Assembly (NCBI GenBank): GCA_965202735.1
Contig: OZ241844.1
Span: 4,092,001-4,156,000 of the forward strand
Source: HK1 sp965202735
GTDB taxonomy: Bacteria > Pseudomonadota > Gammaproteobacteria > HK1
Reading direction: 5' to 3'
Length of the DNA stretch: 64,000 bases
The first letter of the stretch is position 1; each line of letters begins with the position of its first letter. The notes below the pieces were generated by a model. The model ran no database searches. It was not told the origin of the DNA and was given only the letters and a program-made list of their open reading frames with translations. Both the position numbers and the translations under genes were made by a program. Of this stretch, positions 44,523-54,331 are shown in pieces.

Positions 44523-47258
44523 TCACAGCAGGGATACGCCGCCGCGCGGAGTCTCAGCCCCGCCCATGCTCGCCGAGAGAATCTCGGACTCCGCGATGAC
44601 GACGCTTCCCTTCGCCCGCGCGAGCAGCCGGCCGAACGGGTCGCGGACCCTGACCAGGCGGGGACGGGGCGTCGCGCAGTCGAAGACTACGTAGAGCCAG
44701 TAACGGTCCCGCAGGTTGCAGGCCGCCGCCCATTCGTTCTCGCTGACCTCGATGGCGCCCGACGCCGCACGGCCCTTGACCTCGATGGCCCGCTCCTCCT
44801 CCGGGCCTTGCGGGCCTGCGGGGCGCTGCGAGCGGAGGTCGAAGCCCGGCCAGTCGCCGAGGCCTTCGCGGCGCGCGAGCTCCGGTCGGGATACGTCGTG
44901 CACGACAGCGCCAGCCGCCTCCTCATGGGCGCGGGCCCGCTCCATGGCGACCGCTTCGACCCTGGCGTCATGCCGTTGTCGTTCCTCCGGATCGTCCGTG
45001 GGCACCACCAGGGCATGGGCAATCATCGTGATCTCGCCCGGCTCGATCCGGGATGCCTCCGCTTCCAGAGACGTCAGACCGCGCTTCTTCTCCGCAACGA
45101 GCCGGCTCTGCTCCTTCTTCACGATGGCCAGCTCCGTCCGTGCGCGGACATCGCCCTGGCTCGCATCGCCGCTCAGGCGCCGGCGTTTCGCCATCAGCTC
45201 CGCGATCTTGTGATCGTAGCCGCGACCTGCCCAGTGCAGCCGCTCCGGCAGCCCTTGCCGGATGCTCGAGCGGCATTCCCGCGTCATGCCGGAGAGCAGG
45301 TCTTCCCGCAGCCACGCTTGCGCGCTTTCCGTCAGTCGGCGCGCCTGCCGGGCCAGCGGCACGCCTCCGGGGGGGATGCCCCGCGCGCCGGACTCCGTCG
45401 TCGCCATCTCGAGGTAGCCCTTGAGCGGGACGTTTTCGAAGAGACGACCGACGACGTCGAAGACCTTGTCCGAACGAAGCTGGGTGCGGATTGCCTCCAG
45501 CTTCTCGAGCAGAACTCCGATCACCCGTCCTTCGCGCGTTTCTCCGGCGATCAGATTGACGATCACCACCGGGTCGCGCGTCTGTCCGTAGCGGTGGATG
45601 CGGCCCATCCGCTGCTCGAGGCGCGCCGGGTTCCACGGGACATCGTAGTTGACCATCAACCAGCAGAACTGGAGGTTGATCCCCTCGCCGGCGGCATCGG
45701 TGGCCACCAGAATGCCGGCGCCGCCCATGTCGGCCGGACGCCGGAAGAGCTCGACCTGGGCTTCCCGGTCGCGGTAGTCCAGCCCGCCGTGGATCAGGGC
45801 TACCTGCCCGGTGAAGCCGAGTCCTTCCAGGCGGTGCACCAGGAACTCGGCCGTATCGCGGTGTTCGGTGAAGACAATGAGCTTCTCCCGGGCATGGGCG
45901 GGATCGGCCATGAGCGCGCGCAGCTTTTCGAACTTGGAGTCGTTGCCGGCTTCGGCGAGGCGACGCGCCTGGGAGAGAAGGACCTCGACCTCGGCCCGTT
46001 CTTCCCGAAGCTCCGACAGGACGGTCGTGACGAGACCGCCGAGCGCGGCCTCTTCGAACGCCTCGTGGCGCTCCGGCTCGCCGTCGTCCCCGGCATCCTC
46101 GTCGGCGGTCCGGCTCTCGAAGAAATCCGGCGTATCGGCGATGCGGGTCTGGCGTCGCTCCAGCTCGTCGACACGGCCGGCCCGGGCGAGCTCGACAGCC
46201 TCGTCCAGCCGGACGATACGGCGTTCGAACGACCGCATCAGGGCGCAGGTCGAGCTGGCCAGTCGCCGCTGGAACACGCTCATGGCGAGACGCGCGGCCG
46301 CGCGGTTCAGCTTCCGCGCCTTGTTATGGGTTTCGGCGATGTAGCGTGTGGTCGCGTCGTAGAGCGCCTGCTCCGCCGCGCTCAGGGCGTAGCTCAGGGT
46401 GTCGCAGCGCCGTTGCGGATAGAGCGGCCGGCCGTCGGTGCGAACCATCTCCTCCTTGGTCCGGCGGATGAAGTAGCGCCGCCGCTGCTCCTCCGGGAAG
46501 CTCTCGAATGCGTCGAAGGTCGCGAGCGCGTCCGGTGCAAGCAGCCGCCAGAGGCAGTAGTAGGGGAAGTCCTTGCCCATGTGCGGCGTCGCCGTCAGCA
46601 GCAGCAGGTTGGCCGCCGACCAGCCGAGCCGCCAGCGTGGGTTCTCGGCCGGCAGGCCGGCCAGCGCCTCGGCAAGGCGGTAGCGGTCGGTCTTGCGGAC
46701 GCGGAAGTCCCGCTCCCGGTCGGCGGCCAGCTTGTGCGCCTCGTCGAACACCACCAGGTCGTAGGGGCGCCCGGCTCCGGAAGCGACCGCTTCGCGCATC
46801 CGTTCGAACATGCGCTCGCCGGCAAGGGTATCCATGCTGACGATGAGCCGGTCGCTCGGGGGGCCGACGAATGGATTGCCGGAGCGCGCATCCGCGCCGC
46901 GCGCGATGCGGAATGGAAGACGGAAAAGCGTGCGCATTTCCCGCTCCCAGTTGCCGACCAGGCCAGCCGGGGGAACGACGAGAACACGCCGGATGAGGCG
47001 GCGCGCCAGCATCTCGCGAAGATAGAGGCCCGTCATGATGGTCTTGCCGGCCCCGGCATCGTCGGCGAGGAGGAAGCGGAGCGGTGACTGGCCGATCATG
47101 TGTTCGTACACGGCGATACGCTGGTGCGGCAGCGGATCGATCGAGGAAATCTCGGCGGCAAAGGCCGGATTGGAGAGATGGCCATATGCGAGGCGGGTCG
47201 CCTCGGCGATGGCGGCGACCACTGCCGGCTTCGCGGTGAAATCGATATGAAATATCAT
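44523..47258 (-). CDS. SNF2-family helicase with C-terminal DUF3883-like domain (DrmD-like)
   Basis: Protein of 911 aa. SNF2 motifs: DPLPHQRIAVYEHMI (Q-motif region), LLADDAGAGKTIMTGLYLRE (I), LVVFDEAHKLAA (II), LLLTATPHMGKD (III), VATDAAGEGINLQFC (V) and EQRMGRIHRYGQTRDPVVIV (VI). The C-terminal 120 residues contain ERAIEVKGRAASGAIEVSEN and RDRYWLYVVFDCATPRPRLV, a DUF3883-like E-x-K module. Such proteins occur in DISARM class 1 (DrmD) and other defence clusters. The start at 47258 (MIFHIDFTAKPAVV) lacks about 70-100 residues that relatives have before this point, so the N-terminus may be trimmed. Confidence 0.85.
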   Translation of the reverse strand: MIFHIDFTAKPAVVAAIAEATRLAYGHLSNPAFAAEISSIDPLPHQRIAVYEHMIGQSPLRFLLADDAGAGKTIMTGLYLREMLARRLIRRVLVVPPAGLVGNWEREMRTLFRLPFRIARGADARSGNPFVGPPSDRLIVSMDTLAGERMFERMREAVASGAGRPYDLVVFDEAHKLAADRERDFRVRKTDRYRLAEALAGLPAENPRWRLGWSAANLLLLTATPHMGKDFPYYCLWRLLAPDALATFDAFESFPEEQRRRYFIRRTKEEMVRTDGRPLYPQRRCDTLSYALSAAEQALYDATTRYIAETHNKARKLNRAAARLAMSVFQRRLASSTCALMRSFERRIVRLDEAVELARAGRVDELERRQTRIADTPDFFESRTADEDAGDDGEPERHEAFEEAALGGLVTTVLSELREERAEVEVLLSQARRLAEAGNDSKFEKLRALMADPAHAREKLIVFTEHRDTAEFLVHRLEGLGFTGQVALIHGGLDYRDREAQVELFRRPADMGGAGILVATDAAGEGINLQFCWLMVNYDVPWNPARLEQRMGRIHRYGQTRDPVVIVNLIAGETREGRVIGVLLEKLEAIRTQLRSDKVFDVVGRLFENVPLKGYLEMATTESGARGIPPGGVPLARQARRLTESAQAWLREDLLSGMTRECRSSIRQGLPERLHWAGRGYDHKIAELMAKRRRLSGDASQGDVRARTELAIVKKEQSRLVAEKKRGLTSLEAEASRIEPGEITMIAHALVVPTDDPEERQRHDARVEAVAMERARAHEEAAGAVVHDVSRPELARREGLGDWPGFDLRSQRPAGPQGPEEERAIEVKGRAASGAIEVSENEWAAACNLRDRYWLYVVFDCATPRPRLVRVRDPFGRLLARAKGSVVIAESEILSASMGGAETPRGGVSLL

Positions 47259-47382
47259 GACGTCCAGTGTCCTTGGCCGCTGGCGGCGGACGGACGCCGT
47301 GCGACCCACCATGTGCGCACCGGCTCCGGGAGGCGCTGATCTCGTGCGGCGCTCGAAGGGTCGAGGATGCGGTCGGGTGGCC

Positions 47383-49170
47383 CTATGCCCGTAGCGGGGT
47401 GTCGGCGCTGTTTCTCCGACTTCCCCCCGCATCGTCGCGTCGCGGGCGCATCCCGGCGCGCAGGCGCGTCGTCGCATCGTCGTCGACGCGCCTGCCTCCG
47501 GTCGCGATCACCACCCCGTAGTGCTCGCGGGCGGCCTCCACCGAGACCACCCCGTCGCGCACGTCCCGCAGCACCCGTGCCGGGTCGCGGTCGAGGGGGG
47601 CGCCGAACCCCCCGCCTCCGGGCGAGGAGACGACGAGCCGCGCCGGGCCGAGCTCGCGCAGCCCGAACTTCGGGGCTTCGAACGCCGGGGCTCCGGCCGG
47701 GTCCACCTCCATCTCGCCGCCTTCGCCGTCGAGGCCCGATGCGGTGCCGTAGCCGCTCCGGTAGCGCAAACCCTCGCCCCGGAACGACCAGGTGCCCTCG
47801 GTGTGGACATCGATCTCGTACTCGACGCCGGTACCGCCCCGCCATTGCCCGGGCCCGCCCCCGTCGCGGCGGAACTCGCACCGCCGGTAGCGCACCGGGT
47901 AAAGCTGCTCGTAGACCTCCAGGCTCGGCATCACCAGGCCGCCCAGGGTGCAGAGGTGGCCGATCTGGTTGAAGCCGTCGCGACCGTCCACCGCGCCGGC
48001 CCCGGCCGCGGCGAGCCCGTGGTAGAGCACGTAGCGCCGGCCGTCGTCGTGCCGCCCGGTGGTGATGCCGAAGACGTTCTTGGCCCAGCCCGCGCAGGCC
48101 CGCTCGGGGCTCGCGGCGCCGAGCGCCTTCCAGCACGCGTGGATGATCTCGTGGGCGACGAACACGGTGCACATGGTGGTGGCCGCGCCCTCGGTGGCGT
48201 TCACGATGCTGCCCTCGGGCGCGATGATCCCGATGGCCCGGAAGGTGCCCTCGTTGCGGGGGATGTCGGGCTCGAAGAACGAGGCGAAGGCGGTGTAGAC
48301 GCTGGAGCAGGTGTTCGCCCAGGTGCTGTTCTTGAACCCGCGGATCTGCGGGCTCGATCCGCTCAGGTCCACGGTGGCGCGGTCGCCGTCGATGGTGAGC
48401 CGCGCCCGCACCGTCAGGTCGCACGGCTCGAAGCAGTCGTTGTCGGAGTGGTCGGCGCCCTCGTGGACTCCGTCCGGGAGGGCGGCCAGCGCGGCCCGCA
48501 TCCGGCGCTCGGCGTGATCGAGGATGCCGTCGAAGAGCGCCAGCGCCCGCTCGACGGTGACCTCCCCGGCGAACTCGGCCACGCGCTCGGCCCCGATGCG
48601 GGTCGCGCCGATCATCGCGCGCAGGTCGCCGTCCTGAAGCTCCGGGGTGCGCGAGTTCGCGAGCAGCAGCCGCCAGAGATCGCGGCGGGTCTCGCCGCGC
48701 GAGACGAGCTTCAGCGCGGGGAGCCGCACCCCCTCCTGCCAGGTGTCGCGGGCGAGCGGGTTGTAGGTGCCGGGCGCGCCACCGCCGATGTCGGACTGGT
48801 GCGCCCGGTTGCAGCAGAACGCGACGCGCCGGTCGCCGACGAACACGGGACGGGCGACGACCCAGTCGGGCAGGTGGTTGCCGCCGGCCTGCCAGGGGTC
48901 ATTCAGCACGAAGACGTCGCCGGGCGCGATGTCGCCGGCGAAGTCGCGCAGCACCGCGCGCACCGCGAAGCCGCCCCCGCCGGAGTGGATCGGGATCCCG
49001 TCCGCCTGCGAGACCAGCCAGCCGTCCGGCCCGCACACGAAGCAGGTGAAGTCGTGGGCCTGGCTGAAGATGGGGCTGCGCGCGGTGCGCACCATCACCT
49101 CCCCCATCTGCCGGGTGATGTAGTCCAGGCGGTTCTGGGTGAGCGCGAGCTGCACGGGGTCGAGGGTCAT
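47383..49170 (-). CDS. hyuB: Hydantoinase/oxoprolinase B subunit
   Basis: HyuB subunit of 595 aa of an ATP-dependent N-methylhydantoinase or 5-oxoprolinase, cytoplasmic. Family blocks: NRLDYITRQMGEVMVRTARS, GDVFVLNDPWQAGGNHLPDW, CCNRAHQSDIGGGAPGTYNP, DLSGSSPQIRGFKNSTWANT and the late GGGPGQWRGGTGVEYEIDV with RLVVSSPGGGGFGAPLDRDP. The start at 49170 (MTLDPVQLALTQNRLDY) is standard. Its partner hyuA, normally immediately upstream on the same strand, lies at 57266-59353, separated by a restriction-modification cassette. Confidence 0.93.
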   Translation of the reverse strand: MTLDPVQLALTQNRLDYITRQMGEVMVRTARSPIFSQAHDFTCFVCGPDGWLVSQADGIPIHSGGGGFAVRAVLRDFAGDIAPGDVFVLNDPWQAGGNHLPDWVVARPVFVGDRRVAFCCNRAHQSDIGGGAPGTYNPLARDTWQEGVRLPALKLVSRGETRRDLWRLLLANSRTPELQDGDLRAMIGATRIGAERVAEFAGEVTVERALALFDGILDHAERRMRAALAALPDGVHEGADHSDNDCFEPCDLTVRARLTIDGDRATVDLSGSSPQIRGFKNSTWANTCSSVYTAFASFFEPDIPRNEGTFRAIGIIAPEGSIVNATEGAATTMCTVFVAHEIIHACWKALGAASPERACAGWAKNVFGITTGRHDDGRRYVLYHGLAAAGAGAVDGRDGFNQIGHLCTLGGLVMPSLEVYEQLYPVRYRRCEFRRDGGGPGQWRGGTGVEYEIDVHTEGTWSFRGEGLRYRSGYGTASGLDGEGGEMEVDPAGAPAFEAPKFGLRELGPARLVVSSPGGGGFGAPLDRDPARVLRDVRDGVVSVEAAREHYGVVIATGGRRVDDDATTRLRAGMRPRRDDAGGSRRNSADTPLRA

Positions 49171-49242
49171 GGCGTCGCCTTCGATGTCACGGGACCTGAT
49201 GATTCGTCAGCGCGGCGATGCTTCATGCGAGCCTCGTCATTC

Positions 49243-49364
49243 CAACGATTCCCACCAGCGCCCGGAGAGGCCGTACCGTGGTGGAATTGTGGTGCGGTTT
49301 CGACCTTCAGGGCGTCGAGTCGGGGGGATTTCAGGGGCCTGTTCCCGCCTGGCGGGAATGGCTG
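49243..49364. mobile_element. Family A MITE-like element, copy 4, with perfect 9-bp target duplication
   Basis: A 122-bp element in reverse orientation relative to copies 1-3, from CAACGATTCCCACCAGCG to GGCGGGAATGGCTG. The flanks TCGTCATTC (49234-49242 and 49365-49373) are identical. The right-hand duplication contains the TCA that is the stop codon of the res gene, so the element inserted exactly at the end of res. The left copy extends towards hyuB. Confidence 0.93.
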
Positions 49365-49367
49365 TCG

Positions 49368-52300
49368 TCATTCCGCCGCTCCCGCGACCGCGGCGCCGAC
49401 CCTGCTCATCTCGGAAACCACGGCGTAGCGCCATGATCCGAAGCCGCCGTCGGCGTTGACGGCGCGTACCCAGCGCCGGGCGGCCTGCGCCTTCACGTCC
49501 TTGAGCGGATCGTAGCCCTTGGTTTCCAGGATCAGGAAACGTTCTTCGACGCCCGCCAGGCGGACGATGAAGTCGGGGAGGTATTCGCGGTGCTCGCCGT
49601 TGTGCACATAGGGGATCGCGAAGCCCAGCCCGGCGTTCTTGACGAACGAGTATACGAGGTCGTGGGTGTCCAGCCGGTAGGCGGCGGACTGCTCCCACCT
49701 TTCGGTGTCCGGAACGACGGCGCCGACGTGGCTCCTGACGACGGGGTACGGCTCGCGCCGGGTCTCGAAATCGACCTCCATCGTCGAGCCCGGGCCCCGC
49801 CCCTGCTCGATGCGCGGCAGCTCGACGTGCCCGCCCTCCGTGTCGTCCGGCCGAATCGCGGCGACGAGCCGTTCCACCAGCCACCCGTACCAGGGCGACA
49901 GGAAGGCATCGGCCTTGCGCGCCGGCGCGACCGGCCGGACCTTCTCGTCGAGGTAGCGGCTGACGATGGACCCGAGCTGGGGGAAGAGAACGTGGGGAGG
50001 CGCATCGCAGCCGGGTTGCCGAAGGTAGTCCCGGGTGAGGTCCCGCGCCATCTCGAACACCAGCCGCTGGAGGCGGCGGCCTTCGCGGTACGGACTCAGG
50101 TCCACGCGCTCGAGGCGCCCCGGCCCCACCAGCGACGGGCGGCCCGTGTTGCTCGGCAGTCCCGCCTTGACCTCCACCTCGGGCGGAATGTCCATCGGGT
50201 CGAGGGGGAGCGGAGCGATGCTCTCCCAGTCCACCGTCACCCGATGCCGGATGCCTTGCGTGTAGCCCTCGACGCGCGGGAAGCGAATCTCCAGATGCGC
50301 CCTCTCGGGGACCGCGCGGATGCGCCAGGTCTTCGGCGCCGGCTCTGGTCCGCTGCCCGGAGGGTTCGCCTTGAACGGCACGATCTCGAACGGCACTCCG
50401 AAGATCTTCGCGACTTCCTCGCCGAGCCTGTCATCCTCCCCCACCGCGTAGCTGGAGCGCCGCAGCCCTCGGCCGACGACCTGTTCGCAGAGCAACTGCG
50501 ACGTGAACGGGCGGAGCCCGATGATGTGCGTGACGGTGTTGCAGTCCCACCCTTCGGTCAGCATCCCCACGCTGACGATGCAGCGCACGTCCCGGCCGGG
50601 AGGGTGGAGGGGCCGTTCGAGCTTCCGGGCCAGCGCCTCGAATCCCTCCGGGCGGAGGGGCCGGCCGTACCGGTCCCTCGGCCAGTCGGTCCTGCCCACG
50701 GTGTCCAGCGTCAGGCGCATCCACCGGTCCGCGTCCGAACCTGATTCTCCGCGGTCGGATTCGCGCACGACCTTCGAGTCCACCCGGATGGTGCGGAGGT
50801 CTCCGGCGACGTTGCGCAGTGCGTCGAGACGCGCCGGCGGAATCCCCACCGGCGCGTCGTCCTCGGCGAGCCAGCGGTAGATCACCCTGGCGAGCGCGGT
50901 GTTCCTGCAAACGATGATGAATACGGGCGGGCGGCTCTCGTCCTCGCGCCGCTCCCATTCCTCGCGCAACGCATCCCACAGCCCGCCGAGCATGGCGAGC
51001 GGCACGTGCGCGTACTTGAGCACCGCTTCCGGCTTCACCCCGGCGAGCCGGCCGCCACGTTCCGCGGGCGTCAGCCTGGGCAGAATCCAGCGCCAGATGT
51101 TGAAGTAGCCGGGGACGGCGTCACCGCTGGTATCGCGCACCGCGAGCTGCGGGATCTTCACCAGCCCGGACTCGATCGCGTCGACCAGTCCGAAGTCGCT
51201 CACCACCCAGGGGAACGGCCGGTTGGCGTCCTGTCCCACCCGGCCCAGGTAGTAGGGCGTGGCCGAGAGGTCGATGCACCGATTGATGCCGCGGTGCCTG
51301 TGGATGCGGTCGAGGCCGTCGACCCACACCGTGGCCTCGCGATAGAACGCCTCGCCGTCGTCCCCCTCGCCGAACAGGTCCTCCTCGTCTTCGTCCGGCT
51401 CGGCGCGCCGGATGCGGTAGGCGTGATGGGCCTCGTCGTTCATGACCAGGATGTTGCCCTTGCCCCCGACCTCGCGGCCGAGCACGCGTTCCATCAGCTT
51501 CGCGTCGCTCTCGACGTAGCGGAACGACTCCACCGAGACCGACACGAGGTTCCCCTGCCGGTCCCGGTGCTCGTCGGCCACGGTGACCAGGCCGGTGGCC
51601 CTCTGCAGATCGAGGTCTTCCGGGGTCAGGTAGCGTGTTCCGCGCACCGTCGTCGTCCTCGGACCGAGCCGGATGGTCTCCCGGGTCCGGACCTCTCGTC
51701 CGGCGCGGAGGACCTTCGCCGACTGGCCCGCGGCCTGGATGGTCCTCGGCTCGAACACGTGCCAGTTGGTGACCAGGACGCGGCCCCGCGCGAGCTGCGG
51801 CATCAGGTGCGAGGGGACGAGGTCGCGCGTCCGGTACAGGCTGGCTTCGCCCCCCTGCGGCTTGAGCTCTTCGAGGCGGTTGCGGATCGTCACGTTGGGG
51901 CAGACGACGAGCACCACGTCCGAGTAACGCCCGTCGCTCCGGTCCGTCACCTTGTTGAGGATGCTCCAGGCCGCGAGCATCCCCATGACCGTGGTCTTGC
52001 CGCTGCCGGTGGCCATCTTGCAGGCATAGCGGCGGAATGCCTGCATCCCCTCGGTCATTGCCTCGTCGCCCGGCTGGTCGAGCGGCACGTCGATGCCCTG
52101 CAGGAAGTCGGCGCGCGCCTCGGTGAGGAAGACGATCGTCTCGGCGGCCTCGAGCTGCGCGAAGAACAGCCGGTGGCGCCGCCCTTCCCGGCGCCAGTGG
52201 CGCAGCAGCTCCATGGTCGTCCGGGTGACGCCGCCCTCGCCCCTGAGCGCCAGCGGTCGCCACTCGGCGAGCCGGGCCCGAATGCGGTTGACGAGCTTCA

Positions 52301-52487
52301 GCTCGATCGCGATGCCGGCACCCTCCCGATCCTCGGAAGCGGCGCGGCCGGGAGGCCGGTAGAAGTACATGGCGGGCCGCCGGCCCCGGCTGCGCTCCGG
52401 CGGCTCGTGCTCCGAGATCCGCCAGTACGCCACGGGCTCGGCGAACGGCGAATTGAGGATCGGCTCGGGAACCTCGTGCGCGTTCAC
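49368..52487 (-). CDS. Type III-like restriction enzyme, helicase-nuclease subunit (BPTD_3080-type)
   Basis: Protein of 1039 aa with a GTG start at 52487 overlapping the preceding stop as GTGA. Helicase motifs: YACKMATGSGKTTVMGMLAA (I), LVMNDEAHHAYR (II), DLSATPYYLGRVG (III), MLTEGWDCNTVTHIIG (V) and LLCEQVVGRGLRRSSYAV (VI). The C-terminal PD-(D/E)XK nuclease is REYLPDFIVRLAGVEERFLI then LETKGYD, with all key residues. It should act with the Mod subunit at 54332. The stop lies within the target duplication of a family A element. Confidence 0.92.
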   Translation of the reverse strand: MNAHEVPEPILNSPFAEPVAYWRISEHEPPERSRGRRPAMYFYRPPGRAASEDREGAGIAIELKLVNRIRARLAEWRPLALRGEGGVTRTTMELLRHWRREGRRHRLFFAQLEAAETIVFLTEARADFLQGIDVPLDQPGDEAMTEGMQAFRRYACKMATGSGKTTVMGMLAAWSILNKVTDRSDGRYSDVVLVVCPNVTIRNRLEELKPQGGEASLYRTRDLVPSHLMPQLARGRVLVTNWHVFEPRTIQAAGQSAKVLRAGREVRTRETIRLGPRTTTVRGTRYLTPEDLDLQRATGLVTVADEHRDRQGNLVSVSVESFRYVESDAKLMERVLGREVGGKGNILVMNDEAHHAYRIRRAEPDEDEEDLFGEGDDGEAFYREATVWVDGLDRIHRHRGINRCIDLSATPYYLGRVGQDANRPFPWVVSDFGLVDAIESGLVKIPQLAVRDTSGDAVPGYFNIWRWILPRLTPAERGGRLAGVKPEAVLKYAHVPLAMLGGLWDALREEWERREDESRPPVFIIVCRNTALARVIYRWLAEDDAPVGIPPARLDALRNVAGDLRTIRVDSKVVRESDRGESGSDADRWMRLTLDTVGRTDWPRDRYGRPLRPEGFEALARKLERPLHPPGRDVRCIVSVGMLTEGWDCNTVTHIIGLRPFTSQLLCEQVVGRGLRRSSYAVGEDDRLGEEVAKIFGVPFEIVPFKANPPGSGPEPAPKTWRIRAVPERAHLEIRFPRVEGYTQGIRHRVTVDWESIAPLPLDPMDIPPEVEVKAGLPSNTGRPSLVGPGRLERVDLSPYREGRRLQRLVFEMARDLTRDYLRQPGCDAPPHVLFPQLGSIVSRYLDEKVRPVAPARKADAFLSPWYGWLVERLVAAIRPDDTEGGHVELPRIEQGRGPGSTMEVDFETRREPYPVVRSHVGAVVPDTERWEQSAAYRLDTHDLVYSFVKNAGLGFAIPYVHNGEHREYLPDFIVRLAGVEERFLILETKGYDPLKDVKAQAARRWVRAVNADGGFGSWRYAVVSEMSRVGAAVAGAAE

Positions 52488-54130
52488 GGCTCGACCCCGA
52501 AGGCGCGGCAGATGGCGTCGAGCTTTTCGACGACTTCGGGATGGATTTCTTCGCGGAGCATCCCGGCCGCGATCTCTTCGTAGCGGGTGTAGGGCAGGTT
52601 GAAGATGCCGGCCGCCTCGAGCAGCGGAGGCAGGAGTCGGGTGCGGGCCTTCGTCACGTTCAGGAATTCGTGGTCCCCGAGTGGGTCGTTGAAGACGTCC
52701 GGGGGAAACTTGCGTTGCATGTAGTCGAGCATGTCATCCACGTGCGGCATGTAGTCGACACCGACTACGGCCTTGACGAAATTGGCAAGTGCGGCCGAGT
52801 GAACGAGATAGCTTTCGATCTCGTACCGCCGCCAGCGCAATCGTTGCAGTCCGGTACCTGTGATTCCGGTGTCGGGAATGTCCGGACGAGCGTCTCCGTC
52901 GAGCAGCTCGAGACCGGGAAGATCTTCGCGCACAAGCTGCAATGCCTTGAAGTGATCGCGCGCCCTGATGCCGGGGCGTCCTTCCCGGGCCTGGAATACG
53001 ACCGGCTTCCACATCAGCTCGCTGGTCAACAGGCGCTCCGCACGGTGACTCAGCGCCTTCGCCCAGGCGCGCAGGATATTGATGTCCGTATAGTCCTCCA
53101 CATAGAGGATCCCGCGCACCCCCAACGCCTGCATCACGTCCGCGTTGCTCAGGACACGAAGCGAAGAGATGAGCCGGCTGCGTTCCTCGTTGTCGGTCAC
53201 CATCTTCGGTCTGTCGAGGGTGACACAGAGCTCGCGCGGCTCGACGGAATTGATGACGACTTCGGAGTGCGTCGCGATGATCAGTTGGGAGCGGTGGCGG
53301 GCGGCGGCGGCCCGAAGCTCGTGATAGATGGCGTCTTGCAGGATCACGTGCAAGTGGGCGTCCGGTTCGTCCAGAAGAAGTACCGCGCCCCTCCGGGTGT
53401 TGAGAAACGCAAGCAGCATCAGCACTTGCTGAAATCCGCTCCCCGCGCTTGCGATGTCCAGGGCCGGATCGCCTTCGGTCGCGACGTATTCGGCACGAAT
53501 GTATGCGCCGTTGGCATCCGGTGGCAGAAGCTCATGGCCGAAGAGCTTGCGGATGGATGCCCGCAGCGCATTCCATGCGAGCTCGTTGCGACCCGCTTCC
53601 ACCAGAAGGTTTCGCAGAACCTCGCCCGGACGGCCGAGACCGAGGAGATGCTCAATCATCGGCGGCTGGAACACCGGCTCTTCCATGCTCATACCCGTCA
53701 TTGGAGGCACGAACACTGCATCGAGGCTCAGATCTCGCAGCACTTCCGCGGCTACGGTCGCTTTCGGCCGCACGTAGATCTGCTCGGTGCTGTCGGCGTG
53801 GAGCTCCATGCCCACCGATCCGTGTGGATCGAGATCCAGCTCGATTTCAATCTGCCCCCGATAGTCGCGGTGCCTCCAAAGGAGATCGAAGCTGCGCAGC
53901 GGGACCGCCGCGAACGCCTGCCGGGCGATCGGTGCCCGGGTATATCCACGGCGGCGATTGAAGTCGTTGAGCATCCGCCATCGCTTCAACGCAAGCGACC
54001 ACGACGCAATCGCCTGGAGCACCGTCGTCTTGCCGGTGTTGTTGGGACCGGCCAGCACGACGTGTCCCGGTGGGCGGAACTCCACCTCGTCGAAGCGCTT
54101 GAAGCCCCGGATGCGGGCGGCGCGAATCAT
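52484..54130 (-). CDS. AAA ATPase with TOPRIM/DUF4435-like C-terminus (OLD-type), embedded in an R-M operon
   Basis: Protein of 548 aa. ABC-type ATPase: RIRGFKRFDEVEFRPPGHVV, VLAGPNNTGKTTVLQAIASW (Walker A), ASAGSGFQQVLMLLAFL (signature-like) and GAVLLLDEPDAHLHVIL (Walker B), IATHSEVVINSV (H-loop). The C-terminal part has ILYVEDYTDINILRAWAKAL (Glu of a TOPRIM-like fold), LLDGDARPD (D-x-D) and RWRRYEIESYLVHS, which resembles DUF4435/TOPRIM nucleases of OLD and PARIS-type systems. The start at 54130 is chosen from the ATPase core. It lies between mod and res and overlaps res by four bases. Confidence 0.85.
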   Translation of the reverse strand: MIRAARIRGFKRFDEVEFRPPGHVVLAGPNNTGKTTVLQAIASWSLALKRWRMLNDFNRRRGYTRAPIARQAFAAVPLRSFDLLWRHRDYRGQIEIELDLDPHGSVGMELHADSTEQIYVRPKATVAAEVLRDLSLDAVFVPPMTGMSMEEPVFQPPMIEHLLGLGRPGEVLRNLLVEAGRNELAWNALRASIRKLFGHELLPPDANGAYIRAEYVATEGDPALDIASAGSGFQQVLMLLAFLNTRRGAVLLLDEPDAHLHVILQDAIYHELRAAAARHRSQLIIATHSEVVINSVEPRELCVTLDRPKMVTDNEERSRLISSLRVLSNADVMQALGVRGILYVEDYTDINILRAWAKALSHRAERLLTSELMWKPVVFQAREGRPGIRARDHFKALQLVREDLPGLELLDGDARPDIPDTGITGTGLQRLRWRRYEIESYLVHSAALANFVKAVVGVDYMPHVDDMLDYMQRKFPPDVFNDPLGDHEFLNVTKARTRLLPPLLEAAGIFNLPYTRYEEIAAGMLREEIHPEVVEKLDAICRAFGVEP

Positions 54131-54331
54131 GTGCCGGTGTACGGGCTGGCATTCGCGGCCCGCTCCGGTTCGCAGCATTGACGCCGCGTCCATCCGATTC
54201 TGCGGTGACGGCGTCGAGCACGACTCGACACCCAAAGGTCCCCCCTGATGACAAGAGCGCCAAGGGCGCTCTCTCCGTCGGCGGAGTAGTCGGCGACGGA
54301 GTAGTCGGGGGGGGTCATTTCTTTCGTGCCT
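54131..54331. other. Spacer between mod and the AAA ATPase gene
   Basis: About 200 bases without a recognised gene. GAGTAGTCGG occurs twice within 25 bases near 54285-54308, and GAGCGCCAAGGGCGCTC at about 54249-54265 is a small perfect hairpin (GAGCGCC, loop, GGCGCTC). Either could influence expression of the ATPase and res genes. Confidence 0.6.

Noticed and set aside
41845..47258. Calling the helicase cluster a definite DISARM system
   Set aside because: drmA, drmB and drmC were not found, and DUF1156 is not the standard DISARM methylase; only the helicase is DrmD-like.
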